Assembly (NCBI GenBank): GCA_025454795.1
Contig: JALONT010000028.1
Location: 1-39,004 of the forward strand
Reading direction: 5' to 3'
DNA: 39,004 bases
Origin: Bacteroidales bacterium
GTDB taxonomy: Bacteria; Bacteroidota; Bacteroidia; Bacteroidales; VadinHA17
Below the pieces are notes generated by a model, which had not been told where the DNA came from, did not search any database, and saw nothing but the letters and a program-made list of their open reading frames with translations. Positions within the stretch are counted from its first letter, which is position 1; each line of letters begins with the position of its first letter. The position numbers and the translations under genes were made by a program. Shown here in pieces: positions 16,139 through 24,892 of the stretch.

Positions 16139-17222
16139 TCTGAAGGAAATATTTGACAGTTTTAACACTGACGGAACCTTCAGCAAAGGAGAACCTTTCG
16201 GTAGTGGCCATATTCACGATACATTCAGGATCGAGACTGCTGAAAAGGATAAGAATGATTATATCCTTCAACGTCTTAATAACAAGATATTCAGAAATAT
16301 ACCTGAACTTCAACAGAATATCGAAAGAGTAACTCTCCATTTAAGAAAGAAGATCAGTGAGGTGCCCGGAGCAGATATTAAAAGGGAGTGCCTTAGTCTT
16401 TTAAACTCAAAAGACAATAAAAGCTGGATTACTGATGAAACAGGCAATTACTGGAGGATGTACATCTTCATTTCAAATCACCGATCCTATGATATTGTAG
16501 ATACTCCCGACAAAGCTTTCGAGGGAGGAAAAGCTATCGGCCGCTTCCAGGCAATGCTTGCCGACCTTCCGGGAGAACCCCTTCATGAAACAATACCCTT
16601 TTTTCATGATATTGAAAAAAGACTTGAAAAATTCAACATGACCATAAAAGCGAATCCTGCAGGTCGTGCTGAGAAAATTCATAATGAAATTGATTCGGTT
16701 CTGAAAAGGGCTGAGATTATGAAAGTAATACTAAAACTCGGCAAAGAGGGAAAAATTCCGTTAAGGATCACACATTACGACACAAAGTTTAACAATATCC
16801 TCCTTGATGAAGATGATAAAGCACTGTGTGTAATTGACCTTGATACTGTAATGCCGGGATATGTTCACTATGACTTCGGGGATGCTATCAGAACAGTTGC
16901 CAATATAGCTGCTGAGGACGAAAGAGAGCTGTCGAAGGTGAAAATGGATATTGACTTATTTGAAGCCTATGCAAGAGGGTATCTTTCTGAAACAAGGGAT
17001 ACGCTCAACAGTGTGGAAAAAGAATATCTGGCCTTTGCTCCGCGACTCATTACTTATACTATTGCAATACGTTTCCTGACTGATTATATTGACGATGATA
17101 ATTATTTCAAGATACACCATGAACATCATAACCTTCAGAGGGCAAAAGCACAACTGAAGCTGGTAGAAAGCATGGAGGAGCAATATGGAACGATGAAGGA
17201 GATTATCAGGAATCTGGTGTAA
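16128..17222 (+). CDS. APH-fold sugar kinase, NahK-like (N-acetylhexosamine kinase group)
   Basis: 364 residues. The ATG lies 11 bp inside the transporter gene, which implies translational coupling. The N-lobe contains GSGHIHDTFRIE (nucleotide loop) and DYILQRLNNKIFRNI (family-typical). The catalytic loop ITHYDTKFNNILLDEDD and the metal-binding CVIDLDTVMPGYVHYDFGDAIR give the Brenner motif and the second Asp. These two segments are the pattern of N-acetylhexosamine 1-kinases rather than antibiotic kinases. The partner FucP-type importer supports a role in phosphorylating an imported hexose or hexosamine. No uridylyltransferase is present in the window, so the downstream route is unknown. Confidence 0.85.
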   Translation: MHPDLKEIFDSFNTDGTFSKGEPFGSGHIHDTFRIETAEKDKNDYILQRLNNKIFRNIPELQQNIERVTLHLRKKISEVPGADIKRECLSLLNSKDNKSWITDETGNYWRMYIFISNHRSYDIVDTPDKAFEGGKAIGRFQAMLADLPGEPLHETIPFFHDIEKRLEKFNMTIKANPAGRAEKIHNEIDSVLKRAEIMKVILKLGKEGKIPLRITHYDTKFNNILLDEDDKALCVIDLDTVMPGYVHYDFGDAIRTVANIAAEDERELSKVKMDIDLFEAYARGYLSETRDTLNSVEKEYLAFAPRLITYTIAIRFLTDYIDDDNYFKIHHEHHNLQRAKAQLKLVESMEEQYGTMKEIIRNLV

Positions 17223-17255
17223 AGATAAAAGACAAAAGACAAAAGATAAAAGATA
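17221..17255. repeat. tandem heptanucleotide AAAGAYA, five copies
   Basis: Five perfect-register 7-mers (AAAGATA, AAAGACA, AAAGACA, AAAGATA, AAAGATA) start inside the TAA stop of the kinase gene. The same array follows the stop at 20940-20942. It is followed directly by the next ATG at 17266. Confidence 0.85.
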
Positions 17256-17265
17256 CAGGAAGGGA

Positions 17266-17886
17266 ATGATGGATTGGACAAAAGAGGAAATTAAATTTCT
17301 GAAAACACTCGATAACCCTGATAAGATTCAGGCATACCTCGATTCAATTGATTATAATCCCGGTTATGAATGCAGATCACCTCGCTGGGTGATTAAAAAA
17401 AGGACGGCACACTGTTTTGAAGGGGCCTTGTTTGCTGCGGCCGCATTGCAGTTCATTGGATATAAGCCTCTGATTGTGGATATGCTGGCTGTAAATGACG
17501 ACGATCATGTTATAGCTGTCTTTAAAGAAACTGGTTACTGGGGGGCAGTTGCCAAATCGAATTTCACGTCTCTGAGATACAGGGAGCCGGTATACAGGTC
17601 AGTGAGAGAACTGATTATGTCATATTTCGATTTCTTCTTCAATACAGACGGATATAAGTCGCTCCGGTCCTACTCCAGGCCATTTGACCTGACTTTCTTT
17701 GAATCCCGTAACTGGGCTACAACCGATGAAGATCTTGAGTACATAGGAGACAAGATCGAATCACTTCATCACTATCCTGTCGCATCCGGAAAAATGATAA
17801 GCAAACTCTATAAAGCGAGCGATATGATGCTGATGGCCGGCTTGCTGGGGTCAAAACCTGAGGGACTTTTTAAACCCGGGAAATAA
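17266..17886 (+). CDS. transglutaminase-like superfamily protein
   Basis: 206 residues, no signal peptide or TM helix, so cytoplasmic. The core AHCFEGALFAAAALQFIGYKP has a Cys (C50) at the N-terminus of a helix, followed by NDDDHVIAVFKE with H81, the Cys-His arrangement of the transglutaminase/papain-like fold. WGAVAKSNFTSLRYREPVYRSVRELIMSY follows, and the third catalytic residue is uncertain. The bacterial function is unknown; activity could be protease- or amidase-like. It sits between the sugar kinase and an FLVCR-like transporter in the same orientation (13 bp before the latter). ATG at 17266 or 17269 is equally possible. Confidence 0.7.
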   Translation: MMDWTKEEIKFLKTLDNPDKIQAYLDSIDYNPGYECRSPRWVIKKRTAHCFEGALFAAAALQFIGYKPLIVDMLAVNDDDHVIAVFKETGYWGAVAKSNFTSLRYREPVYRSVRELIMSYFDFFFNTDGYKSLRSYSRPFDLTFFESRNWATTDEDLEYIGDKIESLHHYPVASGKMISKLYKASDMMLMAGLLGSKPEGLFKPGK

Positions 17887-17899
17887 TTAATAAATCCGA

Positions 17900-19192
17900 A
17901 TGGGAACTATCAGATTGTCTAAATACCGCTGGGTGGTTCTGGGCGCACTTATGTTCATTACAATGATGGCCCAGGTTCAATGGCTTACTCACGCACCTAT
18001 TGAAAGAGCTGCTGAAGTATATTACCAGGAGAAATTCAATCCATTGTCATTTTTCAATATTGATTTCCTGGCTTCCTCATACATGATTTTTTATCTTATC
18101 ATGTGTATACCGGCATCTTATATTATTGACAGATATGGAATTGTAAAAGGCGTTGGGATGGGTGCCGTTCTTATGATAGCAGGAGCCACAATAAAAGGAT
18201 TTTCAGGCAATTCATTCACTTTGGTTATGACAGGCCAGATCCTTCTTGCCATTGCACAGCCGTTTGTCATCAATGCGCCGACTGCAGTTTCAGCAAGATG
18301 GTTTCCTGTGAAAGAGAGAGCAATCTCGACCGGGTTGGCAACGCTGGCTCAATATATTGGCATTCTGATCGCCATGGTTGTGACACCAATGCTGATTGTT
18401 TCTTCTCCTTCAGCCTCTGATTATGGCAACGGAATAGGAAGCATGGTCAGAATTTATGGCATAATAACAATTACTGCCGCTGTTGCTGCGCTTTTACTTC
18501 TTAAAGAAAAACCTTCAACTCCGCCTTCAGAGGAATCATATGAACGGTTTGATTTCTTTCCGGGTTTAAAACACATTTTCAAACTGAGGGATATGTGGAT
18601 AATTGTCCTGCTTTTTACAATCGGTCTTGGAGTCTTTAATGCAATAAGCTCAATGGTCGATTCGATTGCAAATTATATAGGTATTGATGATTCCAATGGT
18701 TTGCTCGGAGGGCTGATGCTTATCGGCGGCATAATCGGGGCTGTTATTATTCCGGTATTATCTGATCTTTACAAGAAAAGAAAACTTTTTCTTGTGATAT
18801 GTGTTGTGGGAATGGTCCCGGGAATCGCCGGCATAACATTTGCCCCTCAACTCACAGGAGGTATTGGTGTGAACCCTGCAGCAGCCCATTCAGTCGCTTT
18901 GATCTCATCATTCATTCTGGGCTTTTTTGTAATGAGTGCTGGTCCTATAGGTTTTCAGTACGCGGCGGAAGTATCGGCTCCTGCCCATGAATCCACCTCG
19001 CAGGGACTCCTCCTTTGGGTTGGTCAGTTGAGCGGAATGATCATGGTTACCGGAATGAGTATGAAAAACAAATCCCTGTTGCCGTCATTCATGATTTCCT
19101 TTGTGTTCTTAATCATCATTGCAGCCATTCTTATCTTCTTCATAAAAGAGTCAGAACTTATAAAAGCAGAAAAAGAAAAACAAAAAACCTGA
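17900..19192 (+). CDS. MFS transporter, FLVCR-like
   Basis: 430 residues, 12 transmembrane helices. The stretches VVLGALMFITMMAQVQWLTHAPI, ASYIIDRYGIVKGVGMG and TGQILLAIAQPFVINAPTAVSARWFPVKERAISTGL match the pattern of the FLVCR/heme-choline transporter-like branch of MFS. In bacteria its substrate is not established, and eukaryotic FLVCR substrates should not be assumed. Last gene of the operon starting at 14786. Confidence 0.8.
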   Translation: MGTIRLSKYRWVVLGALMFITMMAQVQWLTHAPIERAAEVYYQEKFNPLSFFNIDFLASSYMIFYLIMCIPASYIIDRYGIVKGVGMGAVLMIAGATIKGFSGNSFTLVMTGQILLAIAQPFVINAPTAVSARWFPVKERAISTGLATLAQYIGILIAMVVTPMLIVSSPSASDYGNGIGSMVRIYGIITITAAVAALLLLKEKPSTPPSEESYERFDFFPGLKHIFKLRDMWIIVLLFTIGLGVFNAISSMVDSIANYIGIDDSNGLLGGLMLIGGIIGAVIIPVLSDLYKKRKLFLVICVVGMVPGIAGITFAPQLTGGIGVNPAAAHSVALISSFILGFFVMSAGPIGFQYAAEVSAPAHESTSQGLLLWVGQLSGMIMVTGMSMKNKSLLPSFMISFVFLIIIAAILIFFIKESELIKAEKEKQKT

Positions 19193-19277
19193 TTCCGGGC
19201 AGTCGAAATATGATTTCGTCTATTTTATTGTATCTCAACTATATACAAACATATAGAAAACACTGGTCGAAATAATC

Positions 19278-19308
19278 TTTGTAATTTACATGAGATTGAC
19301 TATTTTTG
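19278..19308 (+). promoter_or_regulatory. predicted promoter of the acyl-CoA carboxylase operon
   Basis: TTTG (19278-19281), 19 nt, TATTTTTG (19301-19308): exact Bacteroidota consensus. The predicted leader is about 70 nt to the ATG at 19386. Confidence 0.7.
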
Positions 19309-19385
19309 TAACCTGAAAAAAACGGGGTAGAACAGAAAATTGGAAGTCAAACCAATTTCTTATATTCATCAAATTATAAAAGGGT

Positions 19386-20942
19386 ATGGACCTCTCAGGA
19401 AAAAGTTATAAGGCCTTTCTCGAGCGTCAGGAAGCACTTAAAAAACAGTACAGCCCAAAACAGGCAGAAAAACAGCACTCAAAAGGCAAACTTACGGCAC
19501 GAGAGCGCATCGGACTTCTTTTTGATGAAGGTACATTCGAGGAGATAGATGCATTTGTAACACCAGCGAGCCAACCGGTGGAATTCGGCAAAGTGGAGAT
19601 CACTTATGGCGACGGTGTCATCGTTGGTCATGGAAAAGTGAACGGAAGGCTGGTATTCGCCTTTGCCCAGGATTTCACAATAATGGGAGGATCTCTTGGT
19701 TACGTGCATGCCAAGAAGATTGTAAAAATCCAGGAGATGGCGCTTAAAATGGGCACTCCTATAATAGGTATGATGGATTCCGGAGGCGCAAGAATCCAGG
19801 AAGGTGTGGCAAGCCTAAGCGGATATGCATCTATTTTCCATAACATAATCCATTCTTCAGGCATCATTCCGCAGTTATGTGTAATTATGGGTCCTGCAGC
19901 AGGCGGAGCAGTCTACTCCCCTGCCCTCACCGATTTCGTTTTCATGGTAAATCATACCAGTTATATGTTTGTAACCGGACCCCAGGTTGTAAAGGAGGTT
20001 CTGAATGAAGATGTTACATCTGACGAGCTTGGGGGGGCCATGGTTCATGGCAGTAAAAGCGGAGTGGCGCACATGATCTATGACGACGAGGAAAATACTA
20101 TCATGGCGCTGAAGAAGTTCCTTGCATACCTGCCGTCAAATAATGTGGAAAATCCTCCGGCAGTTGCTGATGATGGCTCTACTCCCGACATTAATGAAAA
20201 ACTGCGTGATATTGTGCCCGATGATCCTAATAAGGCTTATGATATAAAAGATATAATACAGCTTATTATCGACAAAAACAGCTTCTTCGAAACAGCTGAA
20301 TTGTTCGCACCAAATCTGGTTACCGGATTTGCAAGACTCAAGGGCAAGACAATAGGTATTGTTGCTAACCAGCCTAAAGTGCTTGCAGGGGTCCTTGATA
20401 TTGATTCTTCAACAAAGGGAGCAAGATTCATAAGATTTTGCGATGCATTCAACATACCCATCCTCACACTGGAGGATGTTCCGGGCTTCCTTCCGGGTAA
20501 GGATCAGGAGCATGCTGGTATAATCAGACATGGAGCAAAACTGTTATTTGCCTACAGCGAGGCTACGGTTCCAAGAATTACAGTAATTATCAGGAAGGCA
20601 TATGGCGGAGCATTCATAGTGATGAACAGCAAGAGCCTCGGTGGCGATTTCAGCTTTGCATGGCCTACCGCTGAGATTGCAGTAATGGGTCCTGACGGGG
20701 CAGTTGCTATCCTTTACAAAAAAGAACTTGCAGAATCTAAGAACCCGGCAGAAATGAAAAAAGAGCTGGTTAAAAAATACCGCAACAAGATTGCTAATCC
20801 ATTTATTGCTGATGAACTCGGTTATATCGATGAAGTCATAGATCCCGCGGTGACAAGGAAGAAGATAATCTCTGCATTCAGTGCATTGAGTAATAAATGG
20901 GTTAAGGTCCCTTCAAGGAAGCATGGGAATATGCCGTTATAA
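19386..20942 (+). CDS. pccB: acyl-CoA carboxylase carboxyltransferase (beta) subunit, probably propionyl-CoA
   Basis: 518 residues, the usual length. N-terminal crotonase-fold half with GKLTARERIGLLFDEGTFEEID, MDSGGARIQEGVASLSGY and GPAAGGAVYSPALTDFVFMV. C-terminal half with LEDVPGFLPGKDQEHAGIIRHGAKLL and YGGAFIVMNSKSLGGD. It transfers carboxyl from biotin to the acyl-CoA. The wording of these motifs and the operon with separate biotin carboxylase and carrier genes match the propionyl-CoA carboxylase / methylmalonyl-CoA type of Bacteroidota, used in propionate metabolism. The exact acyl specificity cannot be settled here. Confidence 0.92.
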   Translation: MDLSGKSYKAFLERQEALKKQYSPKQAEKQHSKGKLTARERIGLLFDEGTFEEIDAFVTPASQPVEFGKVEITYGDGVIVGHGKVNGRLVFAFAQDFTIMGGSLGYVHAKKIVKIQEMALKMGTPIIGMMDSGGARIQEGVASLSGYASIFHNIIHSSGIIPQLCVIMGPAAGGAVYSPALTDFVFMVNHTSYMFVTGPQVVKEVLNEDVTSDELGGAMVHGSKSGVAHMIYDDEENTIMALKKFLAYLPSNNVENPPAVADDGSTPDINEKLRDIVPDDPNKAYDIKDIIQLIIDKNSFFETAELFAPNLVTGFARLKGKTIGIVANQPKVLAGVLDIDSSTKGARFIRFCDAFNIPILTLEDVPGFLPGKDQEHAGIIRHGAKLLFAYSEATVPRITVIIRKAYGGAFIVMNSKSLGGDFSFAWPTAEIAVMGPDGAVAILYKKELAESKNPAEMKKELVKKYRNKIANPFIADELGYIDEVIDPAVTRKKIISAFSALSNKWVKVPSRKHGNMPL

Positions 20943-20980
20943 AGATAAAAGACAAAAGATAAAAGATAAAAGATAAAAGG
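20941..20980. repeat. tandem heptanucleotide AAAGAYA, five copies plus partial
   Basis: AAAGATA, AAAGACA, AAAGATA, AAAGATA, AAAGATA, AAAGG, starting inside the TAA stop of the carboxyltransferase gene. It is the same array and the same position relative to the stop codon as at 17221. Confidence 0.85.
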
Positions 20981-21005
20981 ATATCAGCGACCGTCAAAAT
21001 AAAAC

Positions 21006-21040
21006 GACTGCAGGACTGCAGGACCGCATAACTGCAAGAC
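21006..21040. repeat. degenerate octanucleotide GACTGCAG array
   Basis: GACTGCAG, GACTGCAG, GACCGCAT, AACTGCAA, GAC in register at 8 nt, in the spacer before the biotin carboxylase gene, just after the AAAGAYA array. Confidence 0.65.
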
Positions 21041-21052
21041 AAAAAAGACATA

Positions 21053-22558
21053 ATGAAAATTCAGAAGATACTTATAGCCAATAGAGGTGAGATTGCGATC
21101 CGGATAATGAAAACGGCGCAAATGATGAAAATCAGGAGCGTAGCAATAAAAACAGCTGTTGAGACGAATGCAATGTACCTCTCTTTTGCTGATGAAGTAT
21201 TTGATAATAGTGAAGATATTTCGGAGATACCTGTATTTCTTGATATTGAAAAGCTGATCTCTATTGCACAAAAAACAGGAGCCGATGCCGTACATCCCGG
21301 TTACGGATTTCTTGCAGAGAATGCTTACTTCGCACAAAAATGCATCGACAATAATTTAATCTTTATCGGTCCTTCTCCTGATGCAATTTACAAAATGGGG
21401 AACAAGACCATTGCCAGGAAGCTTGCACTCAAGAGCAACATCCCAATGGCAATGGGAAGCGAAGGCAATATTGCAAATGAGGAAGAAGCGGTAGCTATAG
21501 CTTCAAAAATTGGTTACCCGGTCATAATAAAGGCTGCATCAGGTGGAGGCGGCAGGGGCATGAGAATAGTGCGGAAAGCAGAGGAGATGGAGAAAATGTT
21601 CCTGCTTGCCAGTAAAGAGTCTGAAAAAGCATTCAATGATCCTTCCGTATTCTTAGAAAAATATATTGAAAATCCTAAACACATTGAATTTCAGATTCTC
21701 GGAGATACCAAAGGAAATGTGATTCATCTTGGGGAACGGGAGTGCTCCATTCAGAGAAAACATCAGAAGCTTCTTGAGGAGGCTCCTTCTGTTGCGCTTG
21801 ATAATAAGCTCCGGAACAAGATGGGCAGGATGGCTGTGCAGATTGCAAAAGCGGTTAATTACTATTCAGCAGGCACAGTTGAATTTCTGCTTGACTCTGA
21901 CAGAAATTTCTATTTCATGGAAATGAATACGAGGATACAGGTCGAACATTCTGTTACAGAAATAATAACAGGTATTGACCTTATCGAGCAACAGATCAGG
22001 ATTGCAAACGGAGAAGCGCTTAAATTCAGTCAGGAAGACATAAAAATTAAGGGATGGGCTATAGAATGCAGGATCAATGCCGAGGATGTACAGGCGGGAT
22101 TTGCTCCTGATCCTGGCAGAATTGAATACCTGAGCATGCCTGCCGACCCGTACGTCAGAGTTGATACAGGAGTTCAGGCAGGATCTGCCATTGTTTCAAG
22201 CTACGATTCGATGATCGCAAAACTTATTGTCAGTGGCAGGGATCGCAAAGAGGCAATTAAAAATTGCAAAATGGCTCTTGATAAGGTATGGATAAAAGGT
22301 ACGAAGACCACTCTCCCGTTTTTCAGGATGCTTGTCCGAAATCAGAAATTCCAGGACGGGACATTCACCACGGCATTCATCGAAAAAGATCTTGATAAAT
22401 ATTATTTAAACAGTGAATATGAAGAAATGCTTGCCGCATGGCTTGCAACAAAATTATTTGTCGAAGAAAATTTACAGGAGAAAAGTATAAATGTTGATTT
22501 TGAAAACGGTAAAGAGATGAGTCCCTGGTTACTTAATAAAAGGATTAATCAGTTTTAA
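21053..22558 (+). CDS. biotin carboxylase subunit of acyl-CoA carboxylase
   Basis: 501 residues. N-terminal biotin carboxylase domain (KILIANRGEIAIRIMKTAQ, then ADAVHPGYGFLAEN), ATP-grasp domain (IIKAASGGGGRGMRIV, with ERECSIQRKHQKLLEEAPS and FMEMNTRIQVEHSVTE) and C-terminal domain (WAIECRINAEDV, DSMIAKLIVSGRDR). It carboxylates biotin on the carrier protein using ATP and bicarbonate. The protein ends soon after the BC domain with no biotinyl domain, which is encoded 18 bp downstream. Could be named accC or pccA; the operon favours the propionyl-CoA complex. Confidence 0.93.
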   Translation: MKIQKILIANRGEIAIRIMKTAQMMKIRSVAIKTAVETNAMYLSFADEVFDNSEDISEIPVFLDIEKLISIAQKTGADAVHPGYGFLAENAYFAQKCIDNNLIFIGPSPDAIYKMGNKTIARKLALKSNIPMAMGSEGNIANEEEAVAIASKIGYPVIIKAASGGGGRGMRIVRKAEEMEKMFLLASKESEKAFNDPSVFLEKYIENPKHIEFQILGDTKGNVIHLGERECSIQRKHQKLLEEAPSVALDNKLRNKMGRMAVQIAKAVNYYSAGTVEFLLDSDRNFYFMEMNTRIQVEHSVTEIITGIDLIEQQIRIANGEALKFSQEDIKIKGWAIECRINAEDVQAGFAPDPGRIEYLSMPADPYVRVDTGVQAGSAIVSSYDSMIAKLIVSGRDRKEAIKNCKMALDKVWIKGTKTTLPFFRMLVRNQKFQDGTFTTAFIEKDLDKYYLNSEYEEMLAAWLATKLFVEENLQEKSINVDFENGKEMSPWLLNKRINQF

Positions 22559-22576
22559 ATCAGCCGGTCAATAAAT

Positions 22577-23104
22577 ATGAACAACAAACTTCAGATAAAC
22601 AAGCTTTTTGCGCTCTCATCAGAGAACAGACAATTCAGCTTCTCGGTGCCTTTAAAAAACAAAATCCGTATCGGGAAGCGCGATTATATTGTGCAGCTGA
22701 AATCTGATGAAAAATATGGCCTCTACATTTTATGGAAAAACCGTAAATACCCGGTTGAAATTATAAGGTCGAGGCAGAATAAATATGAGATCCTTTTCAA
22801 CGATATCAGCTATACATTCACTGTTGAGACACCATTCTCAATGCAAAGAATGAAAGTCCTTAAATCCAAAAAAGGAAAGGCAGAACAGGAATCAGTTAAG
22901 GCTCCCATGCCCGGAAAAATAATTGATGTACTCGTAAGGGAAGGATCAAATGTTTTACGTGGCGAAGCTATCGTGATCCTTGAAGCCATGAAGATGCAGA
23001 ATGAGATTCTTTCACCTGTTAACGGCCGGGTAATAAAAGTCAGGGTAAAACCTGATTCCAACGTGATGAAGGATGATGTGCTGGTTGAAATAAAGGTAGA
23101 ATAA
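22577..23104 (+). CDS. biotin carboxyl carrier protein of acyl-CoA carboxylase
   Basis: 175 residues. Residues 106-175 are the biotinyl domain (APMPGKIIDVLVREG), with the biotin-accepting Lys139 in LEAMKMQNE. The N-terminal 100 residues are a strand-rich region (RIGKRDYIVQLKSD, YPVEIIRSRQNKYEILF) rather than the Ala/Pro-rich linker of classical AccB; this probably docks the carboxylase partners. It is the third gene of the operon and completes a three-polypeptide carboxylase. Confidence 0.9.
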   Translation: MNNKLQINKLFALSSENRQFSFSVPLKNKIRIGKRDYIVQLKSDEKYGLYILWKNRKYPVEIIRSRQNKYEILFNDISYTFTVETPFSMQRMKVLKSKKGKAEQESVKAPMPGKIIDVLVREGSNVLRGEAIVILEAMKMQNEILSPVNGRVIKVRVKPDSNVMKDDVLVEIKVE

Positions 23105-23112
23105 TGGCGCGC

Positions 23113-23140
23113 GGCACGTGGTACGCGGTATGCGGCAAGC
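23113..23140. repeat. heptanucleotide GGYAYGC-type array, four copies
   Basis: GGCACGT, GGTACGC, GGTATGC, GGCAAGC in strict 7-nt register, filling the 35-bp gap between the convergent carrier-protein and dipeptidase genes. Related heptamers occur at 26568-26595. Confidence 0.75.
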
Positions 23141-24597
23141 TATTTAACCGGTATCTGTTTCAGGCTCTCACACAGAAAATCAAAGAATTTCTTTACAGAA
23201 GGGATATTCACTTTCTCATCAGGAGAATGCGGGTGCCTGATCGTCGGCCCGAATGAAATCATATCAAGTGCCGGGTATGTTCCACCGATGATAGCACATT
23301 CCAGTCCTGCATGTATAGCTTTTATATCAGGTGCCATACCGAACATCTTCTTATAGGTGCCGCTCATGACCTTCAAAACGGGAGATGCCATATTGGGTTT
23401 CCAGCCGGGGTAACCTCCTGTCAATGTTACTTTTGCATCAATAAGGTGGAATACGGCAGCAATTCTCCAGGCAGTTGACTCCTTGGATGTATTAACAGAG
23501 CTTCGGCACAGGTTGTGCACTTCAACTTTGCCCCTGATGCATTTGACGATGGCCATATTATTTGATGTCTCAACAAGTCCTTTCATTGTCTGGCTCATTC
23601 GCTGCACACCGTTAGGGCATGCAAAAACAGCCCTTATAATCTTATATTGATCCTGTTTGGTCATCACCCTGACAGGCATTTCACATTTTTTGCACGAGAA
23701 TGAGAGATCGGGTTCAGTTTCTGCAAATTCAGCCCTGAACATCTTATTATAGACCTTTACAAACTTTTCAAAAGATTTTGCTTTTACAGAAGATACCGCC
23801 AGTACTGCATAAGATTCCCGTGGAATTGCATTACGTAAGTTTCCTCCTGCAGCTTCAGCGAGTCTGACACCAAAATCTGATTCGGCCTGCATCAGGAAGC
23901 GGAACATGAGTTTATTTGAGTTAGCCCTTCCAAGTGCAATATCGACTCCTGAGTGTCCGCCTTTCAGCCCTTTAGCTGTAACCCTGTAAGCTGTCATCTT
24001 TCCGGGAGTTTTTTCTTCCTTATACTTCTTAACTGCGCTTACATCTATTCCTCCTGCACATCCAACACATATTTCATGTTCATCCTCTGAATCAAGGTTC
24101 ATCAGGATATCCCCTTTGAGAATGCCTTTTTTCAGACCGAATACACCTGTCATTCCGGTTTCTTCATCTATTGTAAAAAGGGCCTCAAGAGGTCCGTGAG
24201 GAATATCTTTGGAGGCAAGTACAGCGAGGGTAGCAGCAACCCCGATGCCGTTGTCAGATCCGAGGGTCGTTCCATTGGCTTTAACCCATTCCCCGTCAAT
24301 AATGGTTTGGATAGGATCTTTTTCAAAATCATGCTTTTTATCGTTGTTCTTCTGCGGTACCATATCGAGATGTGTCTGCAGGATAACACCCTTACGCTTC
24401 TCCATTCCTTTCGTCGCAGGCTTCCTTATAATGACGTTACCGATTTTGTCAACAATTGTTTCAAGCTTATGCTCCTTACCGTATTTTACAACAAATTCAA
24501 CAATTCTTTTCTCCTTTTTTGAAGGATGCGGGATCTGGGTTATTTCATGGAATAAATTCCAGACCTGTTTTGGTTCAAGTTTGCGTATATCGCTCAT
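23140..24597 (-). CDS. pepD: aminoacyl-histidine dipeptidase (M20 family)
   Basis: 485 residues, the usual length. Metal ligands are visible: H76 with D78 (ILQTHLDMVPQ), D115 (TTLGSDNGIGVAA), E145/E146 (FTIDEETGMTG), D169 (MNLDSEDEHEICVGCAGG) and a C-terminal His (GPTIRHPHSPDE). The lid domain in the middle includes GLKGGHSGVDI. It is a cytoplasmic dipeptidase (Xaa-His and other dipeptides) that would complete breakdown of peptides imported by transporters such as the POT protein at 32105. It has its own transcript, convergent with the carboxylase operon. Confidence 0.93.
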   Translation of the reverse strand: MSDIRKLEPKQVWNLFHEITQIPHPSKKEKRIVEFVVKYGKEHKLETIVDKIGNVIIRKPATKGMEKRKGVILQTHLDMVPQKNNDKKHDFEKDPIQTIIDGEWVKANGTTLGSDNGIGVAATLAVLASKDIPHGPLEALFTIDEETGMTGVFGLKKGILKGDILMNLDSEDEHEICVGCAGGIDVSAVKKYKEEKTPGKMTAYRVTAKGLKGGHSGVDIALGRANSNKLMFRFLMQAESDFGVRLAEAAGGNLRNAIPRESYAVLAVSSVKAKSFEKFVKVYNKMFRAEFAETEPDLSFSCKKCEMPVRVMTKQDQYKIIRAVFACPNGVQRMSQTMKGLVETSNNMAIVKCIRGKVEVHNLCRSSVNTSKESTAWRIAAVFHLIDAKVTLTGGYPGWKPNMASPVLKVMSGTYKKMFGMAPDIKAIHAGLECAIIGGTYPALDMISFGPTIRHPHSPDEKVNIPSVKKFFDFLCESLKQIPVK

Positions 24598-24752
24598 ATT
24601 CTACAGGCATTAATTTAACATCGTTTAATTTCTAAAATTAGTACAATTTTGGCATTAAAAAAATGATTATTTGCAAAAAACCTTTGAGTATTGTATTTGA
24701 AGAATTTTGAGTGAATGTTGATAATGTAACAATAACTTAACAGGGTTATCAT

Positions 24753-24783
24753 TTTGAAATCTTCCCTGCTTTTATTATTTTTG
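24753..24783 (+). promoter_or_regulatory. predicted promoter of the phosphate-transport pair
   Basis: TTTG (24753-24756), 19 nt, TATTTTTG (24776-24783): exact Bacteroidota consensus, with about 105 nt of leader before the ATG at 24893. No Pho-box-like repeat is obvious. Confidence 0.65.
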
Positions 24784-24892
24784 TCGTCCTATCGAAGCAT
24801 ATTTCAGAATATAATCACAAAGAAATGAATAACTTATCATTTCATTCTCAGATCTCAAAACTAATCCTATACTATTTAATATTAGACTCCCG

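Noticed and set aside
16128-17222. Aminoglycoside resistance kinase
   Set aside because: APH fold is present, but the catalytic-loop sequences and the coupled sugar importer fit sugar kinases; resistance is not supported.
24209-24613. Open frame of 134 codons on the plus strand
   Set aside because: Antisense shadow of pepD, whose active-site motifs are clear.
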